From positions 106,779 through 170,778 of the forward strand of contig NZ_JAGIBG010000005.1 of the NCBI RefSeq assembly GCF_017744435.1: DNA of 64,000 nt. The letters are read 5' to 3'. A model generated the notes under the pieces. The model saw only the letters and a program-made list of their open reading frames with translations, had not been told where the DNA came from and made no database searches. Shown one piece after another: positions 1 through 10,089 of the stretch (position 1 is its first letter; each line of letters opens with the position of its first letter). A program made the position numbers and the translations under genes. The stretch comes from Pseudomonas sp. (lineage in GTDB: Bacteria > Pseudomonadota > Gammaproteobacteria > Pseudomonadales > Pseudomonadaceae).

Positions 1-2
1 AG

Positions 3-1709
3 GACCTGCAACGGGTTTCGGCGCAGAAGGTGCTCGAAGAGCAGCAGCGCCTTGCTGCCACGGTGTTCGAGGCCTGCAATGAGGGTGTGGCGATTCTCAG
101 TGCCGATTTCGTGGTGCTGGCAGTGAATCAGGCTTACTGCCAGATGACCGGCTACAACCGCTCCGAGCTGCTGGCGCGCGAGCTGTTCGACCTGCCATGC
201 CACAGCGATGCGCGCCGGCACAGCCAGGCCATCGAGTCGGCGCTGGCGCTGCAAGGCGGCTGGCAGGGTGAGCTGGTAGAGGCCCGCAAGCACGGCGAGT
301 TACACCCGCAAAGGTTGCAGCTGACGGCTGTGCGCGACCCTCAAGGCCACTTGAACCAGGTGGTCGGCTTCTTCACCGACCTGTCGGCCCGTCGGGCATC
401 CGAGGAGCGCCTGCGCTACCTGGCGCACTACGATGAACTGAGCGGGTTGGCCAACCGTACACTGTTCCGGCTGCGCCTGCAGGAAGCTGCGCAACGCGTG
501 CGCGGCAACGGCCGAAGCCTCGCATTGCTGCATGTTGATCTGGACCGGTTCAAGCTGCTCAATGAAAGCCTGGGCCATGAACTGGCCGATCAGCTGATTC
601 ACAAGATTGCCCGGCGCATTGTCAGCACCGTTCCCGAGGCGGATACCGTGGCGCGGCTGTCCGGCGATGAGTTTGCCGTGCTGTTCGATGGTTACAGCAA
701 CCTGTCGAGCCTGGTGCAGGTCACCACCCGCTTGCTGAACAAGTTGCGCAAGCCGCAGCGGCTCGATGGGCATGAGGTCGTGGTCAGCGCTTCGGTGGGC
801 ATCAGTGTGCTGTCCGACGCCACACTCGATGCCGATGCCCTGATCAGCCAGGCCGACATGGCCAAGCAGCATGCCAAGCACCTTGGGGGTGACAACTTCC
901 AGTTCTATACCGAGAGCCTGCGCGCCAGCACGCTCGAGCGTCTGCAGCTGGAGAACCAGCTTCGCAAGGCCATCGATGAAGAACAACTGATGGTCTATTA
1001 CCAGCCCAAGCTGTGCCTGCTCAGTGGGCGCTTGCATGCCGCCGAGGCGCTGGTGCGCTGGCTGCATCCACAGCGGGGCATGGTGCCGCCGGGCGAATTC
1101 ATCGGCCTGGCGGAAGAAACCGGGCTGATCGCCCCTATCGGCGAGTTCGTGCTCCGCCATGCCTGCAGGCAAGCGCGTGAATGGCAACGGCAAGGGCTGG
1201 AGGTGCGGGTTTCGGTCAACCTGTCGGTCTACCAGCTGCGCCAGGGCAAGCTGGTCAGCCTGGTGCGTCAGGTGCTGGAGGAAACCGGGCTGGCGCCGCA
1301 CCTGCTGGAGCTGGAGCTTACCGAAAGCCAGTTGCTGGACAGCGTCGAACACATCATCTCGACCTTCGAGCAACTGCACATACTGGGGGTGAAACTGGCC
1401 ATCGACGATTTTGGCACCGGCTATTCGTCATTGAGCTACCTCAAGCGCCTGCCGGTGGACTACGTGAAGATCGACCAGGCATTCATTCGTGGTGTGCACG
1501 AGGGTAGCCAGGATGCGGCCATTACCCAGGCGATCATCACGATGTCCAGGAGCCTGGGCCTGAAGGTGGTGGCGGAGGGGGTGGAAACGGCGGAACAACT
1601 CGCGTTCCTGCGTGAGCAGGCGTGTGACGAGGCCCAGGGCTACCTGATCAGCAGGCCCGTCCCGGAGCCTGAGTTCAGGCAGATGATTGCCCGCCCGTGG
1701 GGGCATTGA
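3..1709 (+). CDS. PAS-GGDEF-EAL cyclic-di-GMP protein (5' end cut by the window)
   Basis: The reading frame is open from base 3, so the N-terminus lies outside the window; the GTG at 30 is only the first in-window start codon. Residues counted from 30 show a PAS domain (about 10-125), a GGDEF domain with the signature changed to SGDEF (about 210), and a complete EAL domain from about 335 ([38 protein letters not shown]). The EAL motifs are those of active cyclic-di-GMP phosphodiesterases. The GGDEF half is slightly degenerate and may be weak, regulatory or inactive. It ends 12 bases from the convergent zwf. Phosphodiesterase activity is inferred. Confidence 0.9.
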   Translation, partial: DLQRVSAQKVLEEQQRLAATVFEACNEGVAILSADFVVLAVNQAYCQMTGYNRSELLARELFDLPCHSDARRHSQAIESALALQGGWQGELVEARKHGELHPQRLQLTAVRDPQGHLNQVVGFFTDLSARRASEERLRYLAHYDELSGLANRTLFRLRLQEAAQRVRGNGRSLALLHVDLDRFKLLNESLGHELADQLIHKIARRIVSTVPEADTVARLSGDEFAVLFDGYSNLSSLVQVTTRLLNKLRKPQRLDGHEVVVSASVGISVLSDATLDADALISQADMAKQHAKHLGGDNFQFYTESLRASTLERLQLENQLRKAIDEEQLMVYYQPKLCLLSGRLHAAEALVRWLHPQRGMVPPGEFIGLAEETGLIAPIGEFVLRHACRQAREWQRQGLEVRVSVNLSVYQLRQGKLVSLVRQVLEETGLAPHLLELELTESQLLDSVEHIISTFEQLHILGVKLAIDDFGTGYSSLSYLKRLPVDYVKIDQAFIRGVHEGSQDAAITQAIITMSRSLGLKVVAEGVETAEQLAFLREQACDEAQGYLISRPVPEPEFRQMIARPWGH

Positions 1710-1721
1710 GCGCACCAACCC

Positions 1722-3164
1722 TCAGCCGTGCCAGTGCCTGCCATGCCTGGCCAGCAGGCTGTTGGCCTGTTCCGGGCCGTTGCTGCCGGCAGCATAGTGG
1801 CGGGGCGCCTGGAAGTGCTCTTGCCAACCCTCGATGATCGGGTCGATCCAGGCCCAGGCGGCCTCCACTTCGTCGCGGCGCATGAACAGCGTCGAATCGC
1901 CCTCCAGGATGTCCAGCAGCAGACGTTCGTAGGCGTCCCAGCGGCGGGTCTGGCCAAATACCTGGGCAAGGTTGAGGTCCAGATCGACCGGCTCCAGGCG
2001 CATGCCCTTGCCGGGGCTCTTGGTCATCATGCGCAGGCTGATGCGCTCCTCCGGCTGTAGCTGGATCAGCAACTGGTTGACCTGGCCGCCGCTGAACAGC
2101 TCGTGGGGCACCGGTTTGAACTGGATGACGATCTGCGACGAGCGCCGTGCCATGCGCTTGCCGGTGCGCAGGTAGAAAGGCACGCCGGCCCAGCGCCAGT
2201 TGTCGATGTGGGCGTGCACGGCGACGAAGGTTTCGGTGTCGGTGTCGTTGTCGACGTCCTTCTCGAAGTAGTAGGCCGGCACTTCCTGGCCGCCGATGTG
2301 GCCGGCACCGTACTGGCCACGCACGGTCTTGTCCTGCACGTCCTGGCCGGCAATGGGTTTGAGTGCGCGCAGGATCTTCACTTTCTCGTCGCGCACGGCT
2401 TCGGCCTCGAACTGCGCGGGCGGCTCCATGGCCACCAGGCACAGCAACTGCAGCAGGTGATTCTGCAGCATGTCGCGAGTCGCCCCGGCGCGGTCGTAGT
2501 AACCGCCGCGGTTTTCCACGCCGAGGGTTTCGCAGACGCTGATCTGCACATGGTCGACCTGGCCGTTGCGCCACACCGGCTCCAGCAGGGCATTGGCGAA
2601 GCGCAGGGCCATCAGGTTCTGCACGGTTTCCTTGCCGAGGTAGTGGTCGATGCGAAACACCTGCGATTCGTCGAACACCGCGCCGATCGCTTCGTTGATG
2701 GCGGTGGCGGATGCCAGCGAGTGACCGATCGGCTTCTCCAGCACGATGCGCGCTTCGCTGTCGGCCAGCCCGGCAATCCGCAGATGGTTGGCAATCGGCA
2801 CGAAGAGGTTGGGCGCAGTGGCCAGGTAGTAGATGCGGGTCAGCCCTCCAGGCTCGCCGAGGTAGCGCGCCAGGCGGACGAAATCGGCGCTTTGCGCGGC
2901 ATCCATGGGGAAGTAGTCGAGGCGTGCGGAAAAGCGTTGCCACACATCTTCATCGAAATCGTGGCGGGCAATCTGCGCCCGGCAATGGCGCTCGGCGAGC
3001 TTGAGGTATTCGTCACGGCTTATGTGGCGGCGGGCGAGGGCAATGATGCGCACCGCGTTGTTCAGGCGTGCCTCGCGATACAGGTGATAGAGCGCCGGCA
3101 GCAGTTTGTGCAGGGCCAGGTCACCGGTGCCACCGAACACCAGAATGTCGCAAGGAATAGTCAA
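1722..3164 (-). CDS. zwf: glucose-6-phosphate 1-dehydrogenase
   Basis: Oxidises glucose 6-phosphate to 6-phosphogluconolactone with NAD(P)+, feeding the Entner-Doudoroff and pentose phosphate routes. The N-terminal nucleotide-binding motif is FGGTGDLALHK and the substrate-binding signature is RIDHYLGKE; the length of about 480 residues is normal. The frame can open at GTG 3179, but TTG 3164 gives the family-like start TIPCDILVFGG and has GGAG at a proper distance, so TTG is preferred. It is divergent from an RpiR-family regulator with a palindromic operator between them. No pgl or eda follows, so this looks like a stand-alone zwf copy rather than the classical zwf-pgl-eda operon. Confidence 0.95.
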   Translation of the reverse strand: MTIPCDILVFGGTGDLALHKLLPALYHLYREARLNNAVRIIALARRHISRDEYLKLAERHCRAQIARHDFDEDVWQRFSARLDYFPMDAAQSADFVRLARYLGEPGGLTRIYYLATAPNLFVPIANHLRIAGLADSEARIVLEKPIGHSLASATAINEAIGAVFDESQVFRIDHYLGKETVQNLMALRFANALLEPVWRNGQVDHVQISVCETLGVENRGGYYDRAGATRDMLQNHLLQLLCLVAMEPPAQFEAEAVRDEKVKILRALKPIAGQDVQDKTVRGQYGAGHIGGQEVPAYYFEKDVDNDTDTETFVAVHAHIDNWRWAGVPFYLRTGKRMARRSSQIVIQFKPVPHELFSGGQVNQLLIQLQPEERISLRMMTKSPGKGMRLEPVDLDLNLAQVFGQTRRWDAYERLLLDILEGDSTLFMRRDEVEAAWAWIDPIIEGWQEHFQAPRHYAAGSNGPEQANSLLARHGRHWHG

Positions 3165-3208
3165 ACCACCACTCTCCACGTTCGTTTAACTGGGCGGGTT
3201 GGCGTCCA

Positions 3209-3223
3209 TGTAGTATAACTACA
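3209..3223. promoter_or_regulatory. HexR-type operator palindrome
   Basis: TGTAGTATAACTACA is a perfect dyad (TGTAGT/ACTACA) in the short gap between the divergent zwf and RpiR-family genes. It resembles the TGTAATTNNATTACA-type HexR sites known in proteobacteria. Inference: the neighbouring regulator binds here and controls both genes, released by an Entner-Doudoroff intermediate. Confidence 0.7.
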
Positions 3224-3267
3224 AGAAAGCTACATCCCGGCCAGCCGATCATAACCGAGTCCAGCCC

Positions 3268-4134
3268 GTGAATCTGTTGCAACATATCGCCCAATCGCGC
3301 CACCTGCTGCGCAAATCGGAACTCAAAGTGGCCGACCACGTGCTGCTCGACCCGGCTGCCGTGATGCACAGTTCCATGGCTGACCTGGCGCACAGCGTGG
3401 GTATCAGCGAGCCGACCATTGTGCGTTTCTGCCGGGCGATCGGTTGTTCGGGCTTTCAGGATCTCAAGCTCAAGCTGGCGCAGAGCCTGGCGGCCGGTGC
3501 CAGTTTCGGCCAGTTCGCGATTCATGAAGACGACTCGGTTGCCGACTACAGCCTGAAGATTTTCGACACTACCCTGCACACGCTGATGGAAGTGCGTGAA
3601 CACCTGGACCCGCAGGCTCTGCAGCAGGCCGTGAGTGCCATGGCTCAGGCGCAACGCGTGGAGTTCTATGGTTTTGGTGCATCCGGCGCGGTCGCCGCCG
3701 ACGCCCAGCACAAGTTCTTCCGCCTGCTGCTCAGCGCCGCGGCCTACTCCGACCCGCACATGCAGGCCATGTCGGCGGTGACGCTGAAGCCGGGTGACGT
3801 GGCGGTATGCATTTCCCAGTCGGGGCGTTCCAAGGACCTGCTGATCACCGCCAACCTGGTGCGTGAAAGCGGTGCCAACCTGATCACCCTGTGCCCGAGC
3901 GCGACGCCGCTGGCGGAGCTGTCGACGGTCAACCTGGCGATCGACGTGCATGAAGACACCGAGATCTACACCCCGCTGACCTCGCGTATCGCTCACCTGG
4001 TGGTGATCGACGTACTGGCCATGGGCGTGGCCATGGCCCGTGGGCCGAGCCTGGTCAATCACCTCAAGAGCGTGAAGCGCAGCTTGCGCAGCCTGCGTTT
4101 GTCGCCCAAGTCGATCAAGGCTACCGACGACTGA
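3268..4134 (+). CDS. hexR: RpiR/HexR-family transcriptional regulator
   Basis: A 288-residue protein with an N-terminal RpiR helix-turn-helix (about 1-75, including SVGISEPTIVRFCRAIG) and a C-terminal SIS sugar-phosphate-binding domain (about 125-260, with ISQSGRSKDLL). HexR proteins repress glucose-catabolism genes and are released by 2-keto-3-deoxy-6-phosphogluconate. The GTG start fits the family N-terminus NLLQHIAQSR. It is divergent from zwf and shares the operator at 3209-3223, which supports direct control of zwf. Pseudomonads often have a second hexR beside zwf-pgl-eda, so this may be the paralogue; the symbol is given for the family. Confidence 0.85.
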   Translation: MNLLQHIAQSRHLLRKSELKVADHVLLDPAAVMHSSMADLAHSVGISEPTIVRFCRAIGCSGFQDLKLKLAQSLAAGASFGQFAIHEDDSVADYSLKIFDTTLHTLMEVREHLDPQALQQAVSAMAQAQRVEFYGFGASGAVAADAQHKFFRLLLSAAAYSDPHMQAMSAVTLKPGDVAVCISQSGRSKDLLITANLVRESGANLITLCPSATPLAELSTVNLAIDVHEDTEIYTPLTSRIAHLVVIDVLAMGVAMARGPSLVNHLKSVKRSLRSLRLSPKSIKATDD

Positions 4135-4138
4135 GGTA

Positions 4139-4206
4139 AGCCTGTACCGGCCTCTTCGCGGCGGTTCGACGCCTCGATAAACCCGCGAAAGGGCCGGAAC
4201 AGGCTG
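4139..4206. repeat. REP-type palindrome
   Basis: An imperfect inverted repeat: CCTGTACCGGCCTCTTCGCGG on the left pairs with CCGCGAAAGGGCCGGAACAGG on the right. It is a P. putida-type REP unit after the RpiR gene. The left half through TTCGACGCCTCGA recurs at about 21177-21213. Confidence 0.75.
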
Positions 4207-4298
4207 TCAAATTTCACGGTTTTGTCACCATTCCACAGCCAAACCGTAAACCCTCAAGGCCAGTCTGAAACTCCCGCATCCTATCTGGGAGACAGGCA

Positions 4299-4517
4299 AT
4301 GGCTCGTGACTTCGACGGTACGTACCAACCCAGCGCCAAGGCTCGCAAGCAGCAGGAAAAGGATCAGCGCCGCATGGAATACCGCCGCGCGATCGAGAGC
4401 TATTGCGACCAGCGTCAACTGCTCCGCGATCTGGTCGACTACCCTGAGCTGCAAGCGCTCACGGTGTGGCAGGCGTCGGCGGCAACTTCCCCGAAAAACG
4501 CTCAACCAGTGCGCTGA
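4299..4517 (+). CDS. small charged protein, function unknown
   Basis: A 72-residue protein starting MARDFDGTYQPSAKARKQ, rich in Arg, Lys, Glu and Gln, with a likely central helix (YRRAIESYCDQRQLLRDL) and no signal peptide. A good ribosome-binding site (GGGAGAC) lies 7 bases before the ATG, which supports real translation. It may belong to the small PA3496-like family of Pseudomonas proteins, but I am not certain. Its last 59 bases overlap the 3' end of the convergent pycR, and the C-terminal part read from that overlap looks less conserved than the rest. Confidence 0.6.
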   Translation: MARDFDGTYQPSAKARKQQEKDQRRMEYRRAIESYCDQRQLLRDLVDYPELQALTVWQASAATSPKNAQPVR

Positions 4518-5421
4518 TAAGCGCACGTTCGCTGCGGATGAACGCCAGAAAGGCCAAGGCAACCGGCGACTGCCGCTTGGCCTTGGCCTGCACCACGCAC
4601 CAGCTGCGGTACAGCGGCAGCTCCTCCACCGGCAGCTCCCTGAGTACCCCCGTGGCCAGCTCCAGGTTCACGGCATGGCGGGTCAGCAAGGCAATACCCA
4701 GGCCGGCGATCACGCATTCGCGCTGGGCATCGGCCGATGCGACCTCCAGCGTCTGGGTGAAGTGCACGCGCTTGTCCTTGAAGTACTCCTCGCAGGCCTT
4801 GCGCGTGCCCGAACCCTGCTCGCGGACCAGCAGGGTATGAGGCTCCAGGTCCTGCAGGCGCAGGTGTTCGAGCTTGCACAGCGGGTGTTCCGGCGGTGCC
4901 ACGGCAATGATCGGGTTGTTGAGAAACGGCAGGAACTCCAGGCCCATGTCCTGTGGCACCATCGACATGATGATCAGGTCGTCGCGGTTGTCGGAGAGCC
5001 GGCGGATCGCCTGGGCCCGGTTGACCACGGTGAGGGTCAGGTTGACCTCCGGGTGACGCTGCTTGAAGGCGGCGAACAGGTGTGGCACGAAGTACTTGGC
5101 ACTGGACTCGATCGCCAGTTTCAGCTGCCCCTGCAGTGAGCCCTGCATGTCCGATAGCTGCATGTCCAGGCTCTCCAGGCGGCCGAAGATGTCGCGGCTG
5201 GCGCGCTGCAGTGCTTCGGCCGCTTCGGTCAGGTAGAGCTTCTTGCCAACGTACTCGAACAGTGGCTGGCCGATCAGCTCTTCGAGCTGACGGATCTGTA
5301 GACTAACGGCGGGTTGCGTCAGTGCCATCTCCTCCGCAGCCCGGCTGTACGAACGCAAATCGCACACCTCGTTGAAGATCTGCAATTGACGCAATGTCAT
5401 ACGCATCAAGGACTTACGCAT
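4459..5421 (-). CDS. pycR: LysR-type regulator of pyruvate carboxylase
   Basis: A 320-residue LysR protein: winged helix-turn-helix at about 9-70 (SYSRAAEEMALTQPAVSLQIRQLE) and a periplasmic-binding-like effector domain to about 300, closest in style to CbbR/PycR. It is divergent from pycA, the same arrangement as P. aeruginosa pycR-pycAB, where PycR was described as the regulator next to pyruvate carboxylase. The start could be ATG 5421 or the internal Met seven codons on (MTLRQLQIF), which would match more family members. Control of pycAB by this protein is inferred from position. Confidence 0.8.
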   Translation of the reverse strand: MRKSLMRMTLRQLQIFNEVCDLRSYSRAAEEMALTQPAVSLQIRQLEELIGQPLFEYVGKKLYLTEAAEALQRASRDIFGRLESLDMQLSDMQGSLQGQLKLAIESSAKYFVPHLFAAFKQRHPEVNLTLTVVNRAQAIRRLSDNRDDLIIMSMVPQDMGLEFLPFLNNPIIAVAPPEHPLCKLEHLRLQDLEPHTLLVREQGSGTRKACEEYFKDKRVHFTQTLEVASADAQRECVIAGLGIALLTRHAVNLELATGVLRELPVEELPLYRSWCVVQAKAKRQSPVALAFLAFIRSERALISALVERFSGKLPPTPATP

Positions 5422-5610
5422 TTTTATCGGCTCATCGGCAATACCTTGTTACCGAACTATAAGCTTTTGCTAATACAGCCCCTAACAAATATTGATTTTT
5501 GTTTATCGACCTTCAGCGCTAGGGTGAATGTGCGACTGGCCAGCAACCTCTGGTCACGCGCCGACCGGTAGAACCGGATCGTCTGTTCCTACGGCTTTGG
5601 GAAGACTCCA
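5422..5610. promoter_or_regulatory. pycR-pycA divergent control region
   Basis: An AT-rich gap between divergent pycR and pycA. TAAGCTTTTGCTAA at about 5461-5474 is an imperfect dyad of T-N11-A type, a candidate LysR-box. A TAGGGT at 5520-5525 could be the -10 of pycA. Neither element is certain. Confidence 0.35.
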
Positions 5611-7026
<1,416 letters not shown>

Positions 7027-7037
7027 GGAACCCCATA

Positions 7038-8846
7038 ATGTCCAAGAAAATTCACGTAACCGACACGATCCTGCGCGACGCCCACCAGTCCCTGCTGGCT
7101 ACCCGCATGCGTACCGAAGACATGCTGCCGATCTGCGACAAGCTCGACAAGGTCGGCTACTGGTCGCTGGAAGTCTGGGGTGGTGCCACCTTCGACGCCT
7201 GCGTGCGCTTCCTCAAGGAAGACCCGTGGGAGCGCCTGCGCAAACTGCGTGCGGCCCTGCCGAACACCCGTCTGCAAATGCTGCTGCGCGGCCAGAACCT
7301 GTTGGGCTACCGCCACTACAGCGACGATGTGGTCAAGGCCTTCGTCGCCAAGGCCGCAGTCAACGGCATCGACGTGTTCCGCATCTTCGACGCCATGAAC
7401 GACGTGCGTAACCTGCGTGTTGCCATCGAAGCGGTGAAGGCTGCTGGCAAACATGCCCAGGGTACCATCGCCTACACCGTCAGCCCCGTGCACACCATCG
7501 ACGCCTTCGTCGCCCAGGCCAAGCAGATGGAAGCCATGGGGTGCGACTCGATTGCGATCAAGGACATGGCCGGCCTGCTGACGCCGTTCGCCACCGGCGA
7601 GCTGGTCAGGGCGCTGAAGGCCGAGCAGTCGCTGCCGGTGTTCATCCATTCCCACGACACCGCCGGCCTGGCCGCCATGTGCCAGCTCAAGGCCGTGGAA
7701 AACGGTGCCGACCACATCGATACCGCGATCTCCAGCTTCGCCTGGGGCACCAGCCACCCGGGTACCGAGTCGATGGTCGCCGCGCTCAAGGGCAGCGAGT
7801 TCGACACCGGCCTGGACCTGGAGTTGCTGCAGGAAATCGGCCTGTACTTCTACGCCGTGCGCAAGAAGTACCACCAGTTCGAGAGCGAGTTCACCGCCGT
7901 GGATACCCGCGTGCAGGTCAACCAGGTCCCGGGCGGGATGATTTCCAACCTGGCCAACCAGCTCAAGGAGCAGGGCGCGCTGAGCCGCATGAACGAAGTG
8001 CTGGCAGAGATCCCGCGTGTGCGTGAAGACCTCGGCTTCCCGCCGCTGGTGACCCCGACCTCGCAGATCGTCGGTACCCAGGCGTTCTTCAACGTGTTGG
8101 CCGGTGAGCGCTACAAGACCATCACCAACGAGGTGAAACTGTACCTGCAGGGCGGTTACGGCAAGGCGCCTGGCGTGATCAACGAACAACTGCGCCGCCA
8201 GGCCATCGGTAACGAAGAAGTGATCGACGTGCGCCCGGCCGACCTGCTCAAGCCAGAGATGGCCAAGCTGCGTGGCGACATCGGTGCCCTGGCCCGTTGC
8301 GAAGAAGACGTACTGACCTTCGCCATGTTCCCGGACATTGGCCGCAAGTTCCTCGAAGAACGCGAAGCCGGCACCCTGACCCCAGAAGCCCTGCTGCCGA
8401 TTCCCGAGGCCGGTGCAGTGGCGTCCCATGGCGGTGAAGGTGTACCGACCGAGTTCGTCATCGACGTGCACGGTGAAACCTACCGCGTCGACATCACCGG
8501 TGTGGGCGTCAAGGCCGAAGGCAAGCGTCACTTCTACCTGTCGATCGACGGCATGCCGGAAGAAGTGGTGTTCGAGCCGCTCAACGAATTCGTCGGCGGC
8601 GGTGGCAGCAAGCGCAAGCAGGCCAGTGCACCGGGCCATGTCAGCACCACCATGCCAGGCAACATCGTCGATGTGCTGGTCAAGGAAGGCGACGTGGTCA
8701 AGGCCGGCCAGGCCGTGCTGATCACCGAAGCGATGAAGATGGAGACCGAAGTGCAGGCGGCCATCGCCGGCAAGGTCGTGGCCATCCACGTGGCCAAGGG
8801 CGATCGCGTGACGCCGGGCGAGATCCTGATCGAGATCGAGGGCTGA
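7038..8846 (+). CDS. pycB: pyruvate carboxylase subunit B (carboxyltransferase-biotin carrier)
   Basis: A 602-residue protein with an HMGL-like carboxyltransferase barrel first (VTDTILRDAHQSLLATRMRTE), then the conserved PYC/OADA domain (about 310-500), and a C-terminal biotinyl domain with the biotin lysine in ITEAMKMETEV. It transfers carboxyl from biotin to pyruvate. The frame can open at GTG 7023, but ATG 7038 has GAGGAA before it and gives the family N-terminus SKKIHVTD. It is often labelled oadA, but no membrane decarboxylase beta/gamma subunits are present, and the pycA neighbour supports pyruvate carboxylase. Confidence 0.92.
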   Translation: MSKKIHVTDTILRDAHQSLLATRMRTEDMLPICDKLDKVGYWSLEVWGGATFDACVRFLKEDPWERLRKLRAALPNTRLQMLLRGQNLLGYRHYSDDVVKAFVAKAAVNGIDVFRIFDAMNDVRNLRVAIEAVKAAGKHAQGTIAYTVSPVHTIDAFVAQAKQMEAMGCDSIAIKDMAGLLTPFATGELVRALKAEQSLPVFIHSHDTAGLAAMCQLKAVENGADHIDTAISSFAWGTSHPGTESMVAALKGSEFDTGLDLELLQEIGLYFYAVRKKYHQFESEFTAVDTRVQVNQVPGGMISNLANQLKEQGALSRMNEVLAEIPRVREDLGFPPLVTPTSQIVGTQAFFNVLAGERYKTITNEVKLYLQGGYGKAPGVINEQLRRQAIGNEEVIDVRPADLLKPEMAKLRGDIGALARCEEDVLTFAMFPDIGRKFLEEREAGTLTPEALLPIPEAGAVASHGGEGVPTEFVIDVHGETYRVDITGVGVKAEGKRHFYLSIDGMPEEVVFEPLNEFVGGGGSKRKQASAPGHVSTTMPGNIVDVLVKEGDVVKAGQAVLITEAMKMETEVQAAIAGKVVAIHVAKGDRVTPGEILIEIEG

Positions 8847-8878
8847 GATAAGCCCTCATCTACAAGCGGTTAACCTCT

Positions 8879-8903
8879 GGGGAGCGGATGCTCCCCTTTT
8901 TTT
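8879..8903 (+). terminator. intrinsic terminator after pycAB
   Basis: Stem GGGGAGC / GCTCCCC with loop GGAT followed by seven T residues, 32 bases after the pycB stop. A classic Rho-independent terminator. Confidence 0.9.
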
Positions 8904-8912
8904 GTGTCGGAT

Positions 8913-8931
8913 TTGCCGGCCTCTTCGCGGG
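8913..8931. repeat. solitary REP half-site
   Basis: Contains GCCGGCCTCTTCGCGG, the same core as the REP units near 4148 and 21184, without an obvious inverted partner. Confidence 0.45.
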
Positions 8932-8953
8932 GCAAGTAAATCCAGCAAATCTT

Positions 8954-9625
8954 TCAGCCTTTGCGGCAAACCTCGAGCGTCTCTACCTGGCCTTCCGGCT
9001 GTTGGTTCGCCTCACTCAACCACCGCTCGAACCCGGCCGCCACCTGTGGCCACTCATCATCGGTAATCGAATACCACGCCGTATCGCGGTTGTGGTCTTT
9101 CACCACCAGATGCTTGCGGAACACGCCTTCATAAGTGAAGCCGAACCGCTCCGCTGCGCGCTTGGAGCGGGCGTTGGCGTTGTTGCACTTCCACTCCAGG
9201 CGGCGGTTGCCCAGCTCGAAGCCCAGCTTGCCCAACAGGTAGACAGCCTCGGTGCTCTTGGGTGTACGTTGCATCGGTGCGCCGAAGGCGATGTGGCCGA
9301 TCTCGATACGGCCGTGGTCGGGTACGATCGACATCAAGGTGAGCACGCCCTGGGCCTGACCGTTGGTACGATCGATCACGGTGTAATACAGCGGGTCGTG
9401 GCCGGCGGCGTTGCCTTGCAGCCAGCGGTCGAAGGCAGCGCGCTCGGTGAACGGGCCGTAGGGCAGGTAGTCCCACAGCACCGGGTCGGAATCGGGACCT
9501 TGCAGGGCGGCCCAGAGGTCGTCGCCGTGGCGCGTCGGGTCGAGTTTCTCCAGGCGGATGAAGCGGCCGTCGATGGGCTCGGCCTTGGGCGATGCAGCAG
9601 GTTTCCAGTTCAGTGCGTCAGTCAT
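8954..9625 (-). CDS. GNAT-family acetyltransferase (RimJ/RimL type)
   Basis: A 223-residue protein of the RimJ/RimL-like GNAT group. It carries GRFIRLEKLDPTRHGDDLW near the N-terminus, IEIGHIAFGAPMQRTPKSTEA in the acetyl-CoA-binding region, and ARSKRAAERFGFTYEGVFRKH, typical of protein N-acetyltransferases of this subfamily. The substrate is unknown; members acetylate protein N-termini or small amines. It lies five bases downstream of another GNAT gene and a PaiB-like gene on the same strand, so the three are probably one operon divergent from a MocR regulator. Confidence 0.85.
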   Translation of the reverse strand: MTDALNWKPAASPKAEPIDGRFIRLEKLDPTRHGDDLWAALQGPDSDPVLWDYLPYGPFTERAAFDRWLQGNAAGHDPLYYTVIDRTNGQAQGVLTLMSIVPDHGRIEIGHIAFGAPMQRTPKSTEAVYLLGKLGFELGNRRLEWKCNNANARSKRAAERFGFTYEGVFRKHLVVKDHNRDTAWYSITDDEWPQVAAGFERWLSEANQQPEGQVETLEVCRKG

Positions 9626-9630
9626 GTGGC

Positions 9631-10077
9631 CTACAACCCTTTGCGGAATTGGATGAAGCCCGGGCGCTCGGCAACCTGCTCGTACAGGCTGATGGCGGTG
9701 GCGTTGGTTTCGTGGGTCAGCCAGTGCACCTTGATGCAGCCGGCGGCCTTGGCCGTGGCGTACACGTGCTCGATCAGCTGGCGGCCGATGCCCAGGCCGC
9801 GCTGGCTGCTGTCGACGTAGAGGTCCTGCAGGTAGCAGGAGTTCTCGATGCTCCAGTTGGAACGATGGTAGATGAAGTTGACCATGCCCACCGCCTTGCC
9901 ATCGACCCAGGCCAGGGTCGAATGGGTTGGCTCATTCGGGTCGAGCAGGCGTTGCCAGGTGCTGAGGCTTACCGCTTCGGCCAGCTCGGTCTGGTAGAAG
10001 CGCAGGTAGGCTTGCCACAGGGCGAGCCAGGCGGCGTGGTCTTGGGCGCTGACAGGGCGCAGGGTAACGTTGGGCAT
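9631..10077 (-). CDS. GNAT-family N-acetyltransferase
   Basis: A 148-residue single-domain GNAT protein. The acetyl-CoA-binding motif A is YVDSSQRGLGIGRQLIEHVY at about 89-108, preceded by the strand CYLQDLYV and followed by KVHWLTHETNATAISLYEQV, a common C-terminal pattern. It probably acetylates a small amine, but the substrate cannot be read from sequence. It is the middle gene of a three-gene minus-strand group with the PaiB-like gene 12 bases upstream and the RimJ-like gene 5 bases downstream, so cotranscription is likely. Confidence 0.85.
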   Translation of the reverse strand: MPNVTLRPVSAQDHAAWLALWQAYLRFYQTELAEAVSLSTWQRLLDPNEPTHSTLAWVDGKAVGMVNFIYHRSNWSIENSCYLQDLYVDSSQRGLGIGRQLIEHVYATAKAAGCIKVHWLTHETNATAISLYEQVAERPGFIQFRKGL

Positions 10078-10089
10078 AGGGCTTTTCCT

